Part shown: positions 58,780-64,000 of the stretch, one piece after another
Layout: each line of letters begins with the position of its first letter
How positions within the stretch are numbered: position 1 is the stretch's first letter
The notes under the pieces: generated by a model
What the model saw: only the letters and a program-made list of their open reading frames with translations
Databases searched by the model: none
Told to the model about the DNA's origin: nothing
Translations under genes and position numbers: made by a program
Source of the DNA: Acanthochromis polyacanthus
Lineage: Eukaryota; Chordata; Actinopteri; Pomacentridae
NCBI RefSeq assembly: GCF_021347895.1
Contig: NC_067126.1
Span: 35,042,482 to 35,106,481 of the forward strand
Direction: 5' to 3'
Length of the DNA stretch: 64,000 nucleotides

Positions 58780-59403
58780 ATGGAGCGCTGGATTACTGCT
58801 GTTCACCGACCCCAACAGACATCACTGCTTCCCTCCTTCTGAATCCCCTCAAAAACTGGATGGATAGAAACTTTAAAACCAGGACGCACATTGTGATGAA
58901 TTGCAGTAGAAAACTGGTCTTGTTTTGTACATATGCTAAAGTGGATGGATTCTTTGCACTTACTGTAATATCGCCCCTTTCAATTTAAATGGTATGCACT
59001 AAAGCAGAGGTCTTTAAATCGCGTTAAAAGGCAGACTGAACATAGAAACATAGTTTTTGCGATGTTCATTGTGAGTAAACTTGCAGAAAAATAGACACTT
59101 CTTGTAATTCTAGAAACTTATCTGAAAATCATCAAGTTTGCTTCAGTATCAAAGTAATGCAGCAATAGAGATACGGCTCAAACAAGAACCGCTGATAGCT
59201 ACTTTGGCGCTTGTAGGCTAACAAAAGATCAAGTCGCAAGCCACAGCTAGCTCACTGGCTACACTGACACTGTACTTCTTGTTTACACCCCTCACAGACC
59301 CCAAATGTTAAGAAGTGTTGGTGCAGATTTTGTCGGAGTAAGGCCCACATTTTCAGACTTTGAAAACCCTGCACCAAAGCACTGGGAGTTTTGCAGCATT
59401 TTC

Positions 59404-60000
59404 ACCCAAGATGCTAGCCTAGCCACGCTATACCCATGTTTCTGACGGCACAAGGGTCTAGGGAAGCTCGACAGGGAGGGAGACGGGCTAAAAGGTTGTC
59501 TATCAAATCCCTCTGCAGCAATTGGGTAGGTATACAACCAATCAACACAACGAATAGGCTGACGTAGTTCCGAGAGCACCGGCGGATTGTGGCTAAGTCC
59601 CATTAGCTTCCCAACCAGCGGAGCCAACTGGTATATTAAGGATTTGCCATATCCCATCGGCATAAGTCCAAATACGTCTTTCTTCTCAATGAAAGACTTA
59701 AGTGCCGTCCTTTGTTTATCTTTCAAGTTGAATTTTAGCTTCAAATCTTTAAGGGCTGTGGCCAAAGCCGAGTCGAAAGAGAACTGTTTATTGTGCGCCG
59801 GTTGTTTCTGTCAGAATCGTCGCGCCTCTGTCGTCACTTCGTTACGCCCGCCTTCTGACTCTACACTTCATGGTGATTGGTCCGGCCAGTTTTAGGAGAA
59901 TCCAGCCTCGAGCCTTATAGAGGGTAACTAGACCCACCCTGGCAGAGAATTAAATTCGTTGCCGTGGGTTGTCTAGCGCGGCTAGGCTACCAAGATGCTG
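59404..60000 (-). mobile_element. Inverted-repeat DNA element carrying a RecQ-like fragment
   Basis: Left end AAGATGCTAGCCTAGCCACG and right end CGCGGCTAGGCTACCAAGAT (reverse complement ATCTTGGTAGCCTAGCCGCG) form imperfect terminal inverted repeats, with a second inverted pair around GGGTCTAG. G+C content is well above the flanks. The inside carries the helicase-like fragment annotated separately. Superfamily not determined. Confidence 0.6.
59590..59790 (-). pseudogene. RecQ-type helicase N-terminal fragment
   Basis: The minus strand reads LKLKFNLKDKQRTALKSF, KKDVFGLMPMGYGKSLIYQL and then APLVGKLMGL. This is the start of a RecQ-like helicase core, with the Walker A site as MGYGKS (usually TGxGKS). 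After about 60 residues the homology stops and no DEAH box or helicase C domain follows. There is no ATG at the frame's start. Probably an exon captured by, or belonging to, a mobile element, not a working gene. Confidence 0.6.
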
Positions 60001-60873
60001 CTCTCAGGTCAGAAATACACGAGCACGTAAACGGTAATAACACCCAAGTCACATACAAAAAACAAAAAAGAGAAAAAACCTGTGTCACATAATGCCTTTG
60101 AAATTTTTCTACCACTTCACCAGCTCGTACCGCAGACCTTTGAGTTTATGTCTTTAGGGTACATGATCTCTCACATTGCTGTTGTCACAACCTTTAGTGA
60201 TGAATATAGTGGAAGGATTTTGATACCGAACTCTCAAAATAGTCCAAGCAGGGTAGGGAGTAACAGCCGGTAAATTCTGATGGAGTTATTTGTTGTTTCT
60301 TGTCCTGTTATCAGTCTCACTTTGTTTGCGCTGTGCAATATTCTGACCCCCCTGCCTGGACTGAGGTTACACTGTGTAGCAGTGCGACAGCTGTTTGTGT
60401 CTATCGATGTTTCAAACCGTGTTATCTGCTCCGTGGGGACTTTCAAAGTGCTCAATATGTTGTGATTTGTTCTGACTTTTACCCTGTGTAAAAAGAATCT
60501 GTTAGGCTGTAGCTTCGTGATGGAGACAGAGATGAACAGAGCAAAATGTGTTTTCAGTGTGAGAATCAAATTTTTCCTCCAATTTAGTCTATTCAAGAGG
60601 CGACTTATTTCCAGCTCGGTCATGTGGACTTAGAGTCAGTGATTCCTTTACACAAATGTGACAATGAGGCCTTACAAACAAATTTCTAGTATCGTGGATA
60701 TAATCGCATCTCTCGGAGTTAAGAGAAAGGACAACATTTGAAACTAAATAAAATGCTTTGGGCAGCGTTTCTGAACATGTGGCATAGTTGGTGGAAAGGC
60801 CTGTGAACAACAGCAAACCAAAGCAGTTTCCTAATGCTAACTGTGCCTGTTGTGGAACATTTATAAGCTGTAC

Positions 60874-60891
60874 GTGTGTGTGTGTGTGTGC
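60874..60891. repeat. Short (GT)n microsatellite
   Basis: About eight GT units. Confidence 0.8.
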
Positions 60892-61558
60892 TGTTTTTGC
60901 AATCCAAGCTATTCAAAATAACATCGACAGGATTATTGTTACTAATAAAGTGTCCAGATGGAAAAATAAAAATACGGTTGTTTTACTTTAATCCTAAAAG
61001 CCTCGCAGACACTTCCAACACCCTGACATAATGACACGCTTAGTTCATACACCGATCAGTCACAGCACTAAAACCACATTTAGATCGAGTGAAAACATTC
61101 CGTTACAATGCAATGGAGGTTCAGGAAACAGCATAATTTCTGGATTAGAAATTGAATCTCAAAGTCACGTGTACCAGCAGTAACACTGCCATCAACCTGC
61201 AGTTGTTTTTATTTCTATCTTTGTGGTTATCAGGAGGTCATATAATTACATCGACACACCTAATAATGTTCCCAGGGAGCAGTATCAGTGCAGACTCGGT
61301 CCTGTAGGTTTGGAAATATGACTGTGCAGGAAGCAAAAATACTTGATTACAGAAAAGCCGCACAGATTGTTCTCAAATGTGTCACAGTAACTGAAACACT
61401 GCAGTCATATTAAATCACATGCAACATTTAAGCAAGAAAAATGAAGTGAGCTCAGAGACAAAGTGGGAAGCTAGCACCTGTAAACAAGTTATTGTTCTTA
61501 ACTTCAGTGGCTGACATCTATTGATTGCTTGTTGACAGCACTCAGCCAAAGACATCCA

Positions 61559-61936
61559 TCCATCCATCATCTACACACCGCTTAATCCTCATCAGACCAC
61601 AACCCTAATGAGGATTTGATTTTGATTTTATTTATTTTGCACAACTATAACATACACAAAAATAAACAATAACAAATTATATGAAGTGCAGGGGGAGGCA
61701 AAAAGCCCAAAGGGCTTATTTGAAGTCTCCACCTATAGAATAGTAAAATTACATAATATATGAACATTTAAAATACAAAAAGAAAAAACAAACAAACAAA
61801 ATACAGGATACTCAAAAGTTATGACATACTGATAACAAAATACATACTAAACACATTATTTAAAAGAAGAAAAATGGAAAGATCAAATAGAAAATGTGGA
61901 AAATGAGGACTAAGCGGTGTGTAGATAATGGATGGA
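61559..61936. repeat. 378-bp segment with inverted 34-bp ends
   Basis: Left arm TCCATCCATCATCTACACAC + CGCTTAATCCTCAT and right arm ATGAGGACTAAGCGGTGTGT + AGATAATGGATGGA are reverse complements with two mismatches. The interior contains GGCAAAAAGCCCAAAGGGCT, the 3' region of another fish repeat. Either a fold-back element or two copies of the CATCC repeat in opposite orientation. Confidence 0.7.
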
Positions 61937-62263
61937 CGGATTCCTTAGCTGCCATCAAAACATGTCTTAGATTGCATAAAAATGTCACTAATTCACACAC
62001 ACAATAACAGCAGCACAAAATACGATGCAGGTGGTTTTAATGTTGTGGCTGATAGGAAAAGATTATCTTTAAACCATAAAAGTGAAGCATCTCCAACAAT
62101 ATCAGACTAAAAATGACTTTTTGATGCTGCAGAAGAACCGATTACCTTTCTCGTCATCACACCATTTGTTGGGATAAAAACACATATTTTATTACATTCA
62201 CTAAAAAGGAAACACACCATTAGGAATTAGATAAGTTAAGGCCAGTACAAGACATGATGTGTA

Positions 62264-62267
<4 letters not shown>

Positions 62268-62306
<39 letters not shown>
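62268..62306. repeat. (GT)n microsatellite
   Basis: About 19 GT units in a row. Would fall in the 3' UTR of the putative minus-strand exon at 62365-62439. Confidence 0.95.
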
Positions 62307-62309
<3 letters not shown>

Positions 62310-62364
62310 GGGAAAGTGTGTTCAGGCGAGGTGAGCAAGCCGTTTAGCATGAATGCAGTTCTGT

Positions 62365-62439
62365 TCAGTCCATTTGTGAGGAGTGTGGGTGTGATGGGCC
62401 GAGGAAGGCACCAGCGTAGGAGTCATACTGCACGTTAAC
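62365..62439 (-). CDS. Putative last exon of an unidentified minus-strand gene
   Basis: The minus strand has a good acceptor, TCTTCCCTCAG, followed by 25 codons in phase 0: VNVQYDSYAGAFLGPSHPHS, then SQMD and a stop. Downstream there is an AATAAA on the minus strand (about 62187), as expected for a 3' UTR. A smooth 'acceptor, peptide, stop, poly(A)' order is suggestive, but I cannot identify the protein, and no upstream exon was found before the window ends at 64000. Confidence 0.35.
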   Translation of the reverse strand, partial: VNVQYDSYAGAFLGPSHPHSSQMD

Positions 62440-63149
62440 CTGAGGGAAGAGAGGAGGAGAAAGGGAGGTAAAAGGAAAAGAAAGATGCAGACATTTACCA
62501 TTTTCTGAGCAGGTCAAAGAGGCCGTTCAACCAGAATTATCCAACCAGCTCACTGTCTGTATCGCCCAGAAAAATCCAGAGCATCCAGCTGGTTAATGGA
62601 AGAAAATGGAGTATTGATGCTTTTACTAGAAATCAACTGTTAACTTCTCATCAGGGTTCTGTAGAATGGAAGATCTGAAATAAGTAAAGGTGATATTTCA
62701 GATGTGGATGGTAGAAATCAGCTCAAGAAACATTGAAGTCAGAAGCTAGAAATGATGGAAAAGGTCAATCAGTGGATTCAGACCACCTCGCTGCAGGAAA
62801 AAGGCATGCCACTCTTTTTTAACCGCCAAAATGTCCACAAACTGGACTTAAGTTCCAAATATCTCCTCTAGTTTCACCTCTTCCTTATTCTATTCTATTT
62901 GCCTTTCTTCTTTCCCTGTCCAGGTAGAAAAACAAAAACAATTCTGTACATTTTTTTTGCCTGCATGATCAAACCTCACCAACAGCAGGAAATGATATAA
63001 ATTACACATCAAATTAAACCTTTTCAAACATACTATTATCCTTTTCACATAACTGGATAAAAGGACACAGTTTTCCTGTAAAATCTAACGAGAAAAAATA
63101 GAATGAAAAATCCTTTTGCTCCAATTTAACCTGCTGCAATTCTGGCTTT

Positions 63150-63352
63150 TCATGTGCTAACATGATTGCACAAGGGTTTTCTAATCAGTAATTAGTCTTT
63201 CAACACGGCGTTTCCAGCCAGAACAGTAATTTACTACATTAACAATGTCTAATAATGACTGTATTTATCATTCATTTAATGTTATCTTCATTGAAAAAAA
63301 TGCTTTTCTTGTGACCCCAAAGTGACCTCAGCTTTTGAATGGTAGAGTACAT
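63150..63352 (+). mobile_element. Non-autonomous Tc1-type element, 3' part
   Basis: GTGCTAACATGATTGCACAA, GGGTTTTCTAATCAGTAATT and ACTACATTAACAATGTCTAA are the interior and 3' part of the same fish Tc1-type MITE family as 49360 and 50880. It ends with a disturbed copy of the terminal motif (GACCTCAGCTTTTGAATGGT). Confidence 0.75.
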
Positions 63353-64000
63353 ATAAAAATCCAGCTACTTTGAGGAAAATTTGCTTATTTGATCAGACAC
63401 AAACAACACCAGCGCATCTGCTTGTTCTTTTAAGTTTCCTCTCAAACTGCTGCATCACTGGAGTGTTGTAGTTCTGCATGTAGAATAACAAAAGAAGAAC
63501 CAAACCCTCAATAAAGAAAAATTTGAAAGGCTTAATTATCATACTTAACTTTCTGTGAAGGCTTGGTGCAATTTACAAATTCAGCTCCTCATGTCACGTG
63601 CGCTTAACAGCATGTCATGAGTACGAGCGCCTGACTCAGCAGGTATGAGGCTATTTACAGGATCATGAGCATATGAGACACCAGCAGAGGTGACACTCTG
63701 GGAATGGTCCAGATTTTGACAAAAATGTTGCATATGGCTCTTTTGGATCTTCTTTAAAGACATGGAACAGTTTGAAGGATGATATGAGAGAGTCTGCAAC
63801 AAAGTAAAGTGATGAATGTTAAAAAAAAAAAAGTTGATTATAATTAGAATAACTAGATTTTTATGTCATAGTTTTACCTCAGTATGTAGCAGAGGCATAG
63901 TTGTTGTTATCATTTGCGAGGGCCCATGTGTGTATTGTTAAGGTGGATTTGAGCTGCTAAAAGGCAACATGACGTCATTTTTTGAGAAGCTTTAATACAA
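63353..64000. other. Right-edge DNA without recognised features
   Basis: AT-rich. A 73-codon minus-strand frame (63581-63802) shows no recognised domain and is probably chance or part of a repeat. Confidence 0.4.

Larger units (their letters stand above)
58780..60975 (+). other. lancl3: lancl3 3' UTR candidate region
   Basis: No canonical AATAAA was found soon after the stop codon; the first clear one is at 60944-60949, so the 3' UTR may run over 2 kb and include the inverted-repeat element at 59404-60000. Shorter forms using non-canonical signals are equally possible. Confidence 0.3.

Noticed and set aside
63581..63802. 73-codon frame at the right edge (LIPAESGARTHDMLL)
   Set aside because: Resembles a chance or repeat translation; no gene structure around it.

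Overview
The window is vertebrate nuclear DNA, almost certainly from a ray-finned (teleost) fish. Its genes are split into short exons with GT-AG introns, orthologues of human APP, PIGA, GRPR and LANCL3 are readable exon by exon, and the space between them is filled with repeat types typical of fish: Tc1-like transposons, piggyBac-like TTAA miniature elements, L2-like LINE pieces, BEL/Pao and other LTR elements, and CA/GA/GT microsatellites. There is no bacterial gene, operon, CRISPR array or phage.

Layout. (1) 216-3405, minus: first four coding exons of an amyloid precursor protein gene (app); the rest lies off the left edge. (2) 4818-8629, plus: a five-exon gene for a 199-residue type I membrane protein with one V-type immunoglobulin domain, resembling B7/butyrophilin-like receptors. 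(3) 11.5-27.4 kb, plus: piga, the catalytic subunit of the first step of GPI-anchor synthesis, 490 residues in six coding exons. Its first coding intron holds a complete BEL/Pao retrotransposon in antisense (12929-20882), with apparently identical 461-bp LTRs, a 5-bp target duplication and an open 1,997-residue gag-pol frame. (4) 34355-41925, minus: grpr, the gastrin-releasing peptide (bombesin) receptor, 360 residues in three exons; its long intron holds a LINE split by an 807-bp solo LTR. (5) 42-51 kb: no gene seen; decayed Tc1 and LINE pieces, local duplications and a strong 65-nt palindrome. (6) 51596-58779, plus: lancl3, 407 residues in five exons, with a GC-AG last intron. (7) 59-64 kb: a RecQ-helicase-like fragment inside an inverted-repeat element, further repeats, and a possible last exon of an unidentified minus-strand gene at 62365-62439.

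The genes are independent and form no pathway. piga, grpr and lancl3 are all on the human X short arm while APP is on human chromosome 21, so the window joins two blocks that are separate in mammals. The strongest observations are the young BEL/Pao insertion, which appears to separate piga's likely branch point from its 3' splice site; the compact single-V-domain receptor gene; the GC-AG intron of lancl3; and several structured mobile elements (nested solo LTR, a small LTR element with a tRNA primer-binding site, piggyBac-like MITEs, long palindromes). Splice sites were placed by eye from protein homology and GT/AG context; repeat family names come from recognition, not from a database search.
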